A stretch of 64,000 nt of DNA, from the NCBI RefSeq assembly GCF_018691265.1, contig NW_024881303.1, forward strand, positions 8,239,777 through 8,303,776, written 5' to 3'. The stretch is from Tyto alba (Eukaryota > Chordata > Aves > Strigiformes > Tytonidae). A program made the position numbers and the translations under genes. A model generated the notes under the pieces. The model did no database searches, had not been told where the DNA came from, and was given only the letters and a program-made list of their open reading frames with translations. Below, one piece after another: positions 23,301-36,000 of this stretch; the first letter of the stretch is position 1, and every line of letters starts with the position of its first letter.

Positions 23301-25484
23301 TGATTTTGAGTTCATAAATGTAGTTAATTTTGAACATTTTGATGAAATGATTGATTCACAACTACAGTTTACCATAGATGTGCGTTGATTATAATGATAT
23401 TTTCTTTAGAGAAGCAGAAAGGGGAGGAGGGACTGAGACTCCACTACCAGTAGTTACTACTCTGGCTGGGTTTGCAGGAAGCAGCTTTCCAGGTCTGTAC
23501 CGTGCCTATGCCAAAACACCTCTGACATGTGAGGAGCTTGGCATGAACAAGACAGACTCAGAGTGTTGAACCTCAACCTTTCGCATCCTCTCCATCCATT
23601 TATCCTGAAGAGGATAAATAAGCAAACCTGTATTCTCATGGCTACATTGCCATTCAGAAATTTTCCCCAGACTTGTCTTTACCAGTGTTCTTTATCCATG
23701 AAGATAAATGAGACAACTTCGATAATAGGTCCAGTCTTAGAGGCTTTGTGAAGTGCCTGGGCAGTAGAGTTGTCCATAAGTATTTCATGGCTCAAGAACA
23801 CATATTTCTGCCTGGAGGTTTGGGTATGGAAAGAGGGGAGCCCCAAAATTGCTAATTTACTGGCAGCTGTATTCCCAAGCATGCAAGGGACAGTGTCTGA
23901 TGCGACTGGTTTTGGTCAGTATGTTGTGTCCCTCTGAATCCTGAGAGCTCTGGTTCACCTCTAAGCTCCGGGCGAAAAGTTGTCATTTTTTGATAGTGCT
24001 GAGTGTCATGCAGCTCCATGATGTTTTATTGTTTTAGCTGACACTAATTTCTCAGTTTCATAATAGAGCACTTGTATTCAGTTAAATATTTTGAACAGCC
24101 ATAGAAAAATGTCACTTATCAATTATTTATGTGGATTTGTTTTCATTTTCACTCTGCTCTTGTTTTCTCATTGTCGATAGCTTTGCTTTCCTGAAGTTAA
24201 TGTTATAGCTGGTATTCTCTGACTGATGCCTGTATGGAGGTCCTTGCTTAGCATTTACCTAGGCTGGTATGAACTAGGAATGTAAGCCATTTTTCATGAG
24301 CATACCCGCTACTCTGTAAGGCCAGAAAATTTGTAAAGATCTTATTTCTACTAAACTTCCCATTTAGGGTTATAGACACAGACACACCTGATGCTTTTCT
24401 ATCTGAAGCTGTTTATATTGGGATGAATGATGCATGCAGGTAAAGGATAACTTAAACCTGGGAAGGAGTCTTTGGTTACCATTCTAATTCCTGTGATCAG
24501 ACCCTCTGTCTTGCATACCTAGAAGGAGCATGAGTCAACCACTTTAAGATTTTTGTAGCTGAAGTTCACTTCCCTGCAGGTTGATTCAATATTGCCATAG
24601 CCTTATGAAGAAAGGCAAATGTTAGCTTCCTGAGTGTGAGCTCGCTCACCTTTTGTTCAGCAAAAATAAGGCCATATTGAGCATCATTAATAACTTCCCT
24701 ATTTGTGGATTACAAATGGGTCCACATTTACCCTACCCTCAAACTTAAATCAAAAGTATTTTTGAAATGCAATACAAACTTGTTCTCCTTCTGCCACCCC
24801 CTTTACCTCCATCTCAGCAACCTCCTTCTCCAGGCAGATGGTTCCCACTCCCTCTTAGCTCCCCTTGACACCCTGCCAACACCATGCCCAACCACCCTTG
24901 TCATCTGTCTCTTGTCGCTAACCCAGTTCCCTCAGATATGACAGACTACAGTCTCCTCTTTTTCCCTAAAAAGAAACACTGCACTGGCATGCCAGTATGC
25001 AGAAAACCTGGTCAAACAAATGTGGTCGGGGATCAGAGAGGGGGTGGAAGGCTTCCCTACGGAAGATTTTTGACTTTTCAGCCAATAAAACTAGAAACTG
25101 TCAATTTTTAGGCTATTTATTTCTTCCTGTCCAAAAAAGGCAAACACACCCACACTTCCTCCTCCTGGTCTGTTTAGAAATGCTGCTGAAGCACAACGTG
25201 GGAGCTCTAGTTCAATGCCTTGTGCATCCATTCTCTCCTGAGGCTTCCTGACTCCCCCTCCTCCCAAAGCATCCCGCTGAGCCTCTTAAATCCTGTCTCC
25301 ATGCTTCCCGTAGGAAACCCAGCCCAGAGAGACAGAGAGACCATGTGGCGTTTTAACATCATGCCAGTCCCATGTCATTTTTTTGGCTGAAATCTAAGAA
25401 CTTTTCAGAATCCAGGTGCTTTGGTTTTCCATTTTCTCTAGCAAGTAGAAATTTTTCAAGAAAAGCAGAATCCCTCTTTTTATG

Positions 25485-25520
25485 GAAAACAAAAACAAAA
25501 ACAACAAAAACACAAAAACT
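25485..25520. repeat. A-rich CAAAAA tract
   Basis: Repeated CAAAAA/CAACAAAAA units. It is the same general class as the tracts at 1.9, 2.7 and 11.9 kb. Confidence 0.75.
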
Positions 25521-28005
25521 AATAACCAAACCAGAACTACCAAGAAATCCTAATTCTCTCAATTTCTGTTGAAAACGTTTTGATCAGCTTCAGCAACAAG
25601 CTGCCTGCTTCAGTGTGTAAGGTAGTCATAAAATGTGTCTTTTCTTGATACGTCTCTCTAAGATCTCCTGGCTCCAAGCTCAACAGATTTTTCATCTTTG
25701 GTATTACTGAAGATATCTGATCATGGTACTCTGGTCAGGTTTTCTTTATGTATTAAAGAACATTATTTTCTCATCTCCCAGCATTAGGCTTACACATAAA
25801 ACTTTGTAAATAGGCCCCAGAGAGCCTGGGAAATTTATAAGCAGGATTATAATATAACTTCACCAGAGCATCTTTATATAAGATTTCACGTCTGAAATTA
25901 GAAACATACCTTTTCAGTTCAGGGAACAAAATGGTACTGCCTCTGCACTTAAACTCATATTTATAAACTACACTTAATCTAGTGCCTTCCACTGGCACAT
26001 TGGGCTTTCAGTGATCTGTTAGGCAACACCTCATCCTTTCTCTCCATTAATCCCTTGTTTGTTTAATATATTTTGAATTCCTTCAGTTCTACAGTGATGT
26101 GTTTTTTTGGTTGTGTTTGGCTTAGTGATACTGGAGAAAGCGTGTTTAAGAAAAATTTTTGATGTTCCTTACTTTTTTAATACCTTAATATGGAAGCTCT
26201 GTCAATAAGATTGTGCTGGTACGACATAGGTTTGCTAAAAAAATAATTTTAGAAACTCTTTGAGGTTTCTCTACACTCAATGTTATATATATAAAAAGAT
26301 GCAACCTCATGTATGAGAGCATAAGAAATCAAGGAAGAGTGCTATAATTTTTCACCATGTCATATATGTATAAGTTATCACATGAATAGATATTTATCTG
26401 TACCTTGGAAACATGCCAGTGGATGTAAAGACGTGCATTCATGCTGCATTCCTCAGTGTTGTGGCATCCGTGGGGGTAGCTGTTCTCTGAGTTTTAATTT
26501 TGCTTTACTTTTATCTCATACACATAGAGTTATCAATGAGAAATGTGAGCTTAACTTTTGGTGGTGAATCTGCTAACATTTGAAAACTTCACTAATTCCA
26601 TTTATGATCCTAACATAGGCCTTTGAAGTGGTCACTGGCAAATCGAGTGAGCTGCTTTCTTCTGAGACACTGAGCTGTTATCAAAGAGTCTATAGGGCTG
26701 AAAATCCCATCATAAAAAACATAGACGTGCACTCTATGACTTTCAAAAACAGCTTAGTGTCTTGGGTGGCAGATGATACACTGAAAATTAGTGAGACTTT
26801 TGCTCTTAAGCAATTCAGATAAAAAATCCCCTCCTGTACTTTGATGCTAAAGCTGAGACAGGCGAAATCCTGAAAGTGAGAGGCGAGTCAGGGAGACACT
26901 ACTGTTGTTTCCACAAAGCTGAAACAATGATCAACCAGGCTGGGTTCACACTTTCTCCAGAATTATCGATGCCGTCGAGAAGAGAGTTGCATGAAAAGTC
27001 TTGATATTTTTGCTTTGTCTAATTCACCCAGGAAGGCTTTTTAATATGTTACTGACTTCCACTGATTTTCACCACTAATTCTGCTTTTGCATTTGTTTCA
27101 CCCTGGACAATGGAAATGTCATTGATCTATTTCTAGCACAAAAGATTTTTTGTTATCATGTGGTACCTTAGCTATAACAGTGGGAATTGAGAAGAAATTT
27201 TAATTTACAGGACTTGATATATCTTACCAAACACAACTGCTTGTATTTTATATTTAACTTTCCTGAAGGGACACAAATCTGTCCTCCTTAGCTTTAACAC
27301 TGGGACCTGCGATCAGGGACTTTATCTTTCCTAGAACTCTTTTATGAAGAGTTAAGTGCACAATGCTAGTAGAAAGGTGAATAAGTAAACACTGTCTTTC
27401 AGGAGCAGCTTCTTCAGGGATGCAATCTAACCAGCTTTCTTTAGAAAGCTTCAGGCTCCATGATGTAATTTTAATGACATTTAAATTTAGCATTCATGTT
27501 GCAGAACAAAAATAGTTGCCCCCATGCAGGGGTGAAGGCAATAAGGATCCTGCTCATGGCACCATGGATAATGTCCAGAGACACAGTCATGGCTGCACAT
27601 GAAAACAACTCCCTGCTTGCCCCCTCACCATTAAGTAAATATTTGGCAAATTAATAAGTGCTCATTATTTAAAGCAGTTAAGTTAGCATAAAAAGGGAGA
27701 AAAATAATCAGTCTGTGCTGGCTGGGGCAGCAACCCTGCTGACTGTCTGAGTGTGACAAACAGCAAGGGTGGCAGAGAGAGCAGATATTCACACTCATCC
27801 TCAAAGAGTGCAAGTATCACTGAACACGTGCAGACAAAATGTTAATTATTTTTCCATTAAGGAACAAGGAGGCCAGTCTAAGAATCAAGATTTGGATAGT
27901 CTATGTAACCCATGCCTCCTTTCACCCCCATCCAAAGACCCACTCAGCAGCTCTCCAAGGAACTGGTCTACACGAGTGTTACCTAACACTGGGGACCTCA
28001 TTTCA

Positions 28006-28010
28006 AGAGG
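28006..28010. repeat. Target-site duplication, left copy of second solo LTR
   Basis: AGAGG directly before the LTR's TG, repeated at 29084-29088. It differs from the GGAAT duplication of the first copy, so the two LTRs are separate insertions. Confidence 0.85.
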
Positions 28011-28200
28011 TGTCATGGTTTAGGCCTGATTGGCAGCCAACCACAATGCAGCAGCTCTCTCTCCCTTCCCCTCCAGCAATGAGAAGGGACAGAGAGCCAG
28101 GCTTGGGGTTCGAGATAGGACTGGGATGGGGGAAAATCCCCCTTTTATGATCACGAGCAAAAGGCAGACTCGTTAGGGGAAGGAAAAAAAAGAACATACA

Positions 28201-28206
28201 TTTATT
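28201..28206 (-). promoter_or_regulatory. AATAAA polyadenylation signal of solo LTR copy 2
   Basis: AATAAA on the minus strand in the same context as 14688-14693, about 713 bp downstream of the TATA-like box. Confidence 0.65.
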
Positions 28207-28631
28207 ACAGACACTAACAACACATAACAGAGTAAGACTGTGAGAAGCATTGCCACATCTTGAGAACACCTTCCCCCCACCCCTCCCTTCTTCCCGGGCT
28301 CAGTTCTGCTCCCGATATCTCTACCTCCTCCCCCAGTGGCACAGGGGCAGGGAATGGGGGGTGCAGTCAGTGCTGCCACTGCCTTCATGTTCGGTGAGGG
28401 GAGTGTCCGAAACTTGTTCCTCCTGCTCCATCGCGGTCCCCCTCTCACAGGAGACAGTCCTCCACAAACTTTCTCCTACATGAATTCCTCCCATGGGCCG
28501 CAGCGTTCCCCACACTGCTCCATCATGGGTCACTAACTTCCTCCAACTGGATTCTCTCCCACAGCTGCAGCCCTTCCCGAGCTGCTCCGGCGTGGGACTC
28601 CCCCACATGCTGCAATCCTCCCAGCGCTGAA

Positions 28632-28889
28632 TTACAGCAGCGGGGCTGCCTTTTCCCATGAGACCCCGGCCTTCTTCGGGCACAGAACCTTGATCATCCG
28701 AGCAGGAACAACAGGCCGTAAATCAGTGTCTGCTCCACCGTAGATCTTCATGGGTGGCAGGGGGGGCCGCCCTGCCGTTTCACCACAGGATACAGGGGGG
28801 TCTCTGCTCCGGCACACCTCCCCCCTCCTTTCTTCCTCCATTCCTCCACTGACCTTGGTGTTCACGCAGCTGCAGCAACTCCTCCTCAC
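28632..28889 (-). other. Open frame inside solo LTR copy 2 (not a host gene)
   Basis: The 85-codon counterpart of the frame at 15121-15378, of equal length and mostly identical. Here the ninth codon is GTG rather than ATG, so the first shared ATG is at codon 17. The downstream frame in this copy (28321-28683) shifts register relative to copy 1 and then returns, which is what neutral drift would give. No known domain. Confidence 0.3.
28852..28856 (-). promoter_or_regulatory. Candidate splice donor in solo LTR copy 2
   Basis: AAG followed by GTCAGT on the minus strand, about 65 bp downstream of the TATA-like box, as in copy 1. Confidence 0.35.
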
Positions 28890-28918
28890 AAGTCCGACTG
28901 CACGTCACCACGTCCCTT

Positions 28919-28926
28919 CTTAAATA
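28919..28926 (-). promoter_or_regulatory. TATA-like box (TATTTAAG) of solo LTR copy 2
   Basis: Identical in sequence and relative position to the box at 15408-15415. Confidence 0.55.
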
Positions 28927-29083
28927 CGTTATCGCAGAGGCGCAGCTGATGGGCTCAATTTCCCAAACAGAAGTGGAGCTGACGTGGAGCTGGGGGAGCT
29001 TCGAGAAGCTTCTCACAGGGGGCCGCCCCGATAGCCCCCTCCCCTGCCACCAAAAAACTCCACCACTCACTCAACCCAGGACA

Positions 29084-29088
29084 AGAGG
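29084..29088. repeat. Target-site duplication, right copy of second solo LTR
   Basis: AGAGG immediately follows the terminal CA and matches 28006-28010 exactly. Confidence 0.85.
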
Positions 29089-32000
29089 AAACTCTGCATG
29101 CTCTGCTCACCATATAGCACGTACCCTTTGCCTGAATTAGGTCCTCCTCGCCAGATTTAAGTGGTCTGCATAGCGCTGAGTACCTGTTGGTGTTTCAGTG
29201 TTGCCTCTGTTCAGAGAAGAGATGCGGGTTTCTGGTGAGGCACTGAAATGCTCTGAAAATAATTTTGTAAGATTTTCAAAGCCTACATTGCTGCCAAAAT
29301 CTAAAGTCTTACCTTCCACAGTCTTTATCCTGTCTCTCTGGCTTCTCAGCCTGGTCCACCATGTGCCTGCCCAAAGGTCTGGGCAGCCACCTTGGGGAGG
29401 TAGTAAGGAGACGGGTTGGCTTTAGGGAAGGAACAGGCAGTTGGGTATGTGGGGACAAGTATTCCAGAGAGGTGGCTGTAGAGACACTGGTGAGGCATGA
29501 GGGCAGGTGTGACCCTTGGATATCACAGACCAGGTGGCATTGGTTAGGAGGTGAGGAGAGGTGGCATTAGTGAGGCCATCACTGGAATAACGGGTTCAAT
29601 TCTGGTGGCCATCATGAAAACCAAGATTGGAAAACTTGGAAAAAAGCTACAGAAATGGCTCCGGACCTGGAGTTGTATCCTGGAAAGACTGATCTTGAAA
29701 GTGACTTCAGTTTACAAACTCTGTAGATGGGCAGCCTCTGAGACTGGGGGAATGGTCTTCAAATTAACAAAGACGGTGTGATCAAAGAAGTGGAACAGGA
29801 AATTAAGACAAAGTTGTGCTGGAAACAAAGAACGTGATTTTGACAATAAGGATAATTCACTACTGAAACTATTTATAAGGAGATATGTGGAATCATCACC
29901 ACCCTAGACTTGACTGAACAACCTCCTAAAACATGGGCAAGAACTTCAAAGCAGCTGTGGGTTTGATGCTGATTTTGGGTTGGGGGATCTTTGGTCTACA
30001 AGCTACAAGATGGTACAAGGCTCTAAACAATTCTGTATACTTCTTTAGAGGGAAGACTTTGCTGGCCACAATATTTTTTCTTTACATACCTGGGACATTT
30101 CTGTGTCTTAGAATGAATAAAATGCTAATCTTAATGTTATGTTGTTTTTCATTTAAAATTGCAACATTTGAGAGGAATTCTTTCCCCTTAGAAACTTATT
30201 TCTTTTCTTTGTTTTTATGGCCTGGAGGTTTTCCCTCTCTTTTTTATTTATCATCTCATATTGCTATGGTTTGAAGATATACAGTAATGACGCAGGCTGC
30301 TGTTGAGTTTTGGTTCTTTGACTGGTTTCTATTTTTAGAGTGTTCTTAGTTGCACTGAAAAAAGCAGCAGCAACTGTATTGGCCCAAATATATAGCACAG
30401 TTTTTGTCAGGAGATACAATGTGAATAACACAACTTGCCCTATATTTAGGGACTATGCAGAACACTATCCTTTTCAGGAACATACTTTATCTATGTAAGT
30501 AATAGGTCTTGCTGTGGCTGCCCAGGTCCCCCCTGGACAAATGAAACCAGAATTAATAACCTTGGCTCAGCATGCTCACTGAGACACAGCACTGTGATCA
30601 GCTGCGTTAGCTCACCCTACAGAAATTGGTCTAACAGGCTATGAAGTAGTTAGCAGGCACCGGAGCGCTTATGTACTGCTTTGCAGGTGGATGCCCTAGC
30701 CAGTCCAGAGGATCAGCCTGCCTGTCTCTTCTGCCCAAAGTTTGATTAAAAAGTTGAACATCTCCTCCAAGAGGGGAAGCGTCTGGCACCTCGATCCTCA
30801 AAGCAATTAGAAATGACAGAAAAGCCAGGATTAACTCTTCAGTCTGAGCTGGCAGATCAGTGTCTGTCCCTCAGCTTGCCAGAGTCCAGCTGAGCATCCT
30901 TCATGCAATTAGTCACTGTCTCTTTTCTTTGCCCAAGTGAAAAACATTGAGTCCTAATTTTCTCCCAAGGCACGATGGGAACACTTGGGAGTTCCCAAAA
31001 TTTCCGCAGGTCAGAATAAATAAATTTTAAAAAATCCCTGCTTGGTACTTGGTATAGCTTTTTATTAGTGTTTGTGGTTTAGAGGAATCAGGAATTCCCA
31101 GTTCTACCCTTTCATGCAGCCACCTTTTGTCAAGCTCAAACTCCCTGCAGAAGAAATCTCCACTAGGGATAAATAAAATGAAGCAATTTTGCTAGCAGTT
31201 TCCTGTATAAGAAGCTTTGCCTGCAAAACACTTCTTGAAATTGATTTTCCTGATATGTGATTTCCTTTTTTTAACTAGAATTTCCTCTGAGATTTTATCT
31301 CTATATTTTTGCCTGGATTACGTGAAGTAAGAAAGATTTATCTGAGCTGCTTTTGTAGAAGGAATGCCAGTATTAAGAAAGAAAGAGTCTGTTTAAGATT
31401 ATAATTTCTACCACTTAAAAATATTCCTAAAATTTGGATCAAAAAAAAAGAGCTAATAGTGAACAGGGCTAAGTGAATGGAAATGTAGACTGAACTGTGG
31501 TATGCTTTTTGAATAGAGTTTGAAAAGATGCCTTTTCCCAGCCAGTGTGGAAATGTTGTACATGCCAGGCATATAATGCTAAGGCACAGCTCTGTTAGCT
31601 ATATAATACTGCCCTGGATGGGGGAAGACTGTTGTACAGGCTTGTATTATTTCTCACCTTTTCATTTGACTCCTCTTCCCAGTCAGGTACCCCGGTCTTG
31701 CCCTGTTCCTGTGGATATTTTGAGCAGTGAATGTCACTGAGCAGACTGTATCCGTGTTGCAAAGTGAAGGTCCAGGCCCCTTTCTGGTGTTGAGCTGGTG
31801 GCCTACAGACCCCCTTGTAGGCATCAGTCAGGCACCACGAGATTTATCTGAGGGAAAAGCCTCAGCGTGCACTCAGACTCCTTCATGCCACATGGGGAGA
31901 TCAGACACAGTCCAGGTAGTGAACTCGAATATCTGACAGCTCTGTCCCCAGCAGGTATCTTCATAAATGCCTGTTTTAAGTCAAAACCACTTTAATCTGC

Positions 32001-32885
32001 TAAGAGCCAACTATGTGCTCCACATCTGCATAGAGTATGGCTCCTCTTATGTTTTATTCCATTTGACATTCTGGTTTTATGACCCTTTCTCCATCACAGA
32101 CAGAGCCCACGGGCCGAGAAGTACAAGAGAGAATCTCACAGTCTTATTTTCCATCTCAAATCAGATCTCATGGACATTTACTCTGTGACTATTCTTAAGT
32201 AATTCTGTCTAGCATCTTATTTAAAAATATCTTAGACAAAGTCAAGCTTTATGCAGTATCATCTGTTCAATGCAACACCTAAACTGAACTGTAACTGTAC
32301 ACTCAGTGCCCTTGCTTGTTTCTGAGGAGGAGTGAGTTTGATCCAGGAATGGAAGGATTTCTGCAGCTTCTGTATCTTTGAGTTTAGGGTGTTCTCTGAA
32401 CTTCAAAAGGCATGAGACTTCTTTAATTCATCTATTTGCATTTGTCCTTATTAATTGCTCCTTTTGCTTGTCCATCCTGAAATGTCACATGGCAATATGT
32501 TTTGCCCTAAGTAAATGTACATTGGAAAGTGCTTGAAAATAGTTTGGTTGTGATTTTGCAGCCTGTAGTAATTGGAATTTCATTAAAGCACCCTTCTCTG
32601 TATCACCTGTATGTTAGAGGCCCCTAAAACTTTTTCCTATATCCGGTGTTTTGTCTCTTCACATCAGTTGGTGTTAGCCTGAATTGTTCTTTTCCCCGCT
32701 CTTGTTCATTTGTGTGTATTGTCAGTGGCTGAGCATCATCCTAATGTCATTTCAAGGCCATGTTCCGCTCTCTCCTGCCTGGTACCGCCTTCTGTAATGA
32801 AATACATTGTGAAGCTCCAGGGGAGACATCTGTTACCTGTGTGTGATGAAACAGGCAATACGTAGGCTTAGGTATAGTAGTGCCT
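29089..32885. other. Unique non-coding DNA with a possible old CR1 relic
   Basis: No gene is recognised. Apart from the weak CR1-like stretch at 29575-29730, the DNA is unremarkable. The longest ORF (29933-30274, 113 codons) has several hydrophobic stretches but no family resemblance. Confidence 0.55.
29575..29730 (+). mobile_element. Possible ancient CR1 fragment
   Basis: The order of phrases resembles the region of amniote CR1 upstream of its 3' end. A 'ttcaattctgg' stretch is followed by 'aaacttgga', 'agctacagaaatg', 'ctggaaagactga' and 'cagtttacaaa'. Similarity is low and split by gaps. It could be chance, and only an alignment to CR1 consensus sequences would settle it. Confidence 0.35.
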
Positions 32886-33062
32886 TGGTAATCAATGAAT
32901 AATTTGGTTTGGAAGGGATCTCTGGAGGTCTTCTAGTCCAAAACAGGCTCAGCACTCCAGATGCAGTCTCACAGGTGCTGAGCTGAAGGGAAGGATGACT
33001 TCCCTTAGTTTGTTGCCTACACTCAGCTGGTCTTTTTTTGCCGCAAGGACAGACTGCTGATA
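32886..33062 (-). mobile_element. CR1 LINE fragment, internally deleted
   Basis: On the plus strand this reads as the reverse complement of a CR1 3' end. It contains 'tggtttggaagggatctctggag' and 'cttctagtcca', then jumps to an upstream CR1 segment with 'ctccagatgcagtctcac-ggtgctgagc', 'gaagggaaggatgacttccc' and a 'tttttgccgcaaggacagactgctg' tail. The usual sequence between these blocks is missing, so the copy carries an internal deletion. It is 5'-truncated, non-coding and immobile. Confidence 0.8.
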
Positions 33063-36000
33063 AACTATAGCCAAATGTGATAAGAGGTTTACAAATGGCC
33101 CAGGAGGGTTAGGCACACTGATGCAAGTGGTAATGAACTAAGAAGTTAGTGCATTCATTACTCATGCCCCCACTGCCCTTGTTGATATGAGCATCCTGTG
33201 GTCTTCAGAGAGAGAACTGCATCCTCTTAGGCAGAACTTTTGGGATTTACCACAACATTACAGAGAAGCTCCAAAGCAGATGTTAGAGGCACAGATGAGA
33301 GTGGGGAGCACTGGCGAGATCCAGACTGCCCCAAAGCTTGAACTCATGTACTGATGATGTACCAGACTGTAAACTAGTGCACAGCACAGATATTCTTCCC
33401 AGGGAATTAGTTTGTCCTAATTTCAAACATACCTCTCTTCTCCCTGTTCGTGGTGTGTGATACCGGTCTCCCTTTCTTCTCTCCAAAGCAGCATTTTGGT
33501 TTCACTTGTAGTTGCAGTTCACCACCTCATACAGCACAAGGTCTGCCTATATCATCCCTTACTTTGTTTTAAACCTGGAGTTCTGTGCTCACCCTCTGTG
33601 TTTGTCCTGTTATTTTCTGAGACATTAAGGTTTGAGTCAGATGCCCTCAAGGGAGGTTGCAGTGTAAAGAAACACCAACATTTCTTTCTTCTTCAAGGCT
33701 TTTGCTGTTGTAAAGAGCCACAAATGGGAGTGATAACCAAGATGGTGTGTGAAAGCAGCACTGCTGAGGAAGTTTATTTAATGCTTCTCTGGTTGTGGGC
33801 TGAAGCTGTGGATCCAGCAGAACACCAGAGAGCAGGGTAAAGGGTCAAATCCTGTGTGTCCTCCCCAAGGGCTGCATCCCTTGAGAGTCCTCACATGCTC
33901 AGGGAGATGAGGTTTGTACTTCCCTGCACCAGAAGGCAGTGGACCAGAAAGCCATAATTTAAATCCAAAGAGGCTGTTTATAATACTCCATTCTCAGCTC
34001 CTGCCTAACACAGGCCAGAGAATTCCTCCCAATAATTCCTGCTTTGCACATTGCATCCCAGCCTCTGTTTGAGCCAGAACAGATCTCTCAGAAGTAGGGA
34101 TTTATTCATGTTTTAACAACACTATGAGATGCAGAATTTGCTGCTTCCCTTGGTAATCTTTTTAATCTAATCAAGCCCCTGAGTGGGAGAATAGGCCTCA
34201 GACTATTCCTGAATAAGTTGGGACTTTAAACTCTTTTATGAAATATTTTTTTGAAACAGATTTGCTAACTATTAGGAGCTTAATCGTACAATTCTTCATC
34301 TGGAAAAAGGTGACTTAACGTCAGAAGCAGACCTGGCAGGCACTGTAAGTCCATTTCATTTCGCCTTTTCCTCTGGATAGCTAAGAAATGCTATAAATTA
34401 TTGCTCCACTATTTTAAGATTATTCTTATAGCCATTAGTTTTTCTGGTATGCAAATATTTTACTGGTGTTGATGCAGTTAATTAATCATATTCATTATTT
34501 TAATCTCCTTTGGTAACATGCAGTCCAGCTGCTTATGCAAATGCCAGTCAGGCAATAACACCCTCCCAACCCCAAAAGACAAAATCATGATGGATGGCTC
34601 TGTCTCGCAGCACTCATTGACTACGCATTTGCTGATAAACCCAGTGCTTTTTCTACATCATTGACCAGCAGCATGAGACTCATGTTCTTTTTTGTCAGTA
34701 GCTTGTAAAATGCCATTTTGACATTCCTTTCTTCCTAAACGCAGCCTGAGATCTGGGTGAGGTTTTGACTATGTAGGCAAATGAGTTGACAGCCCTGAAA
34801 TTTGGGGATAGTTAATAGAAGTGAGTTGAAGCTCTAATATTGTCTTCCCAGGTCTTTCTGCCCAGCCATGGAGTATCCTTCAGGGCCATGCCAGGTATGA
34901 ACATTTTCAGCCTAGGCCACAGCAACCAGTTCCTATTTCAGATTAAATAATTTCACTTCTCTGCTTCCCTAACAGCAAGGTCCGGACAACTTTGGGGATC
35001 TCCAAATGAGTAACTGTTTTTAGCGGGTGCCCTTGGTTAACAAGGTAACCTTGCTAAACTCTGAACCTTGAGGATAATGTGCTGAAACTCCCCCTACCTC
35101 TGTGGGAAGCAGTGTGTGGTTGAAAAGGCAGTAATTCATCTGTGTCCCAAAAAGTAGCAAGAAAAAAGGAAGGAGTGTGAAGGAGTTCCCTGAGAAGCTG
35201 TTGAGCTGAGGGATCCTGTTAGAATTTGTGAGTCCTGTGCAGATCAGGGATCCTTTAACATCCCAGACACATTCACCACAAATATGATGGTGCTGTTTTG
35301 TGTGTGCAGTGCAGCCATATGGTGCATGAGGGCTGGACTTGAGGGACTCCTGAGAGATATTTGTGCATCCATATCAGCCATTTGGAGGCCAGGTCTGCAG
35401 CAAACAGTGGTTGCCTCAAAAATTTGTTCCCCGGATACTTTTCTCAAAGTACACTGTGTTAGTATACGTAATAGGGATGTTGTGTATTCCTCAGGGTATC
35501 CAGCAATCAAATCAATCTCTTATCTCTTTCTGTCTGAGGCTGAAGGTCTGAGCTTCATGGGGCTGTGGCACAAAGCAGGTGCAAAATCTCAGTAGTGCTT
35601 GAACTATGTAAGCAAACAGAAGAAAAGGGGTAGAGGAAATTTCTGCACAAATGTGTCACTTAAAGCCAGAGAAACCAGGGTGATTGTTCTTTTGGAGAGA
35701 TTATTAAGTTCTCTGTAGTGGATACTGCCATATTTCATTTCCGTAGCTGGAGCTTCATCGTAAACTCTGCTGTGTGATGATTCAAAGCTGTGTGTTGTGA
35801 GCGAGGGCAGAGCTGTGTCCCCCTGACAGCAGAGGACCAGCAGCATCACAATCAGGATTGTACTGGGGAATATGATGTTGGTACTTTCAAGTGTCTTTCC
35901 ACTTGAGTTAACTTTATTGTTATAAACTTCTGACCTCCCTTCTGGGAATTGCTCATGCAAAATTAATACATGCCTCACAAGATTGCTAGTATGATCACAT

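Larger units (their letters stand above)
19242..28005. other. Unique non-coding DNA
   Basis: No host gene is recognised. Features noted are a GTTTTT/poly(T) tract (20247-20308), a CAAAAA-rich tract (25485-25520), a 14-bp palindrome at 21690-21703 and a somewhat CpG-richer patch at 21300-21650. That patch is too short and too sparse in CpG to call an island. ORFs are short and overlap on opposite strands. Confidence 0.6.
28011..29083 (-). mobile_element. Solo LTR of an endogenous retrovirus (copy 2)
   Basis: This 1073-bp unit, TG to CA, has exact 5-bp duplications (AGAGG) on both sides. It belongs to the same family and orientation as 14499-15561. By eye, many differences are C/T or G/A changes, several at CpG sites, plus small indels. 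One insertion, near 28958, adds a short segment in U3 absent from copy 1. It shares the TATA-like box, candidate splice donor and AATAAA with copy 1. No internal retroviral sequence adjoins it, so it is also a solo LTR. Confidence 0.88.

Noticed and set aside
14499..29083. One 14.6-kb provirus with the two solo LTRs as its ends
   Set aside because: Each LTR has its own different 5-bp duplication (GGAAT and AGAGG). No gag, pol or env lies between them, and the outer flanks do not form a duplication pair.
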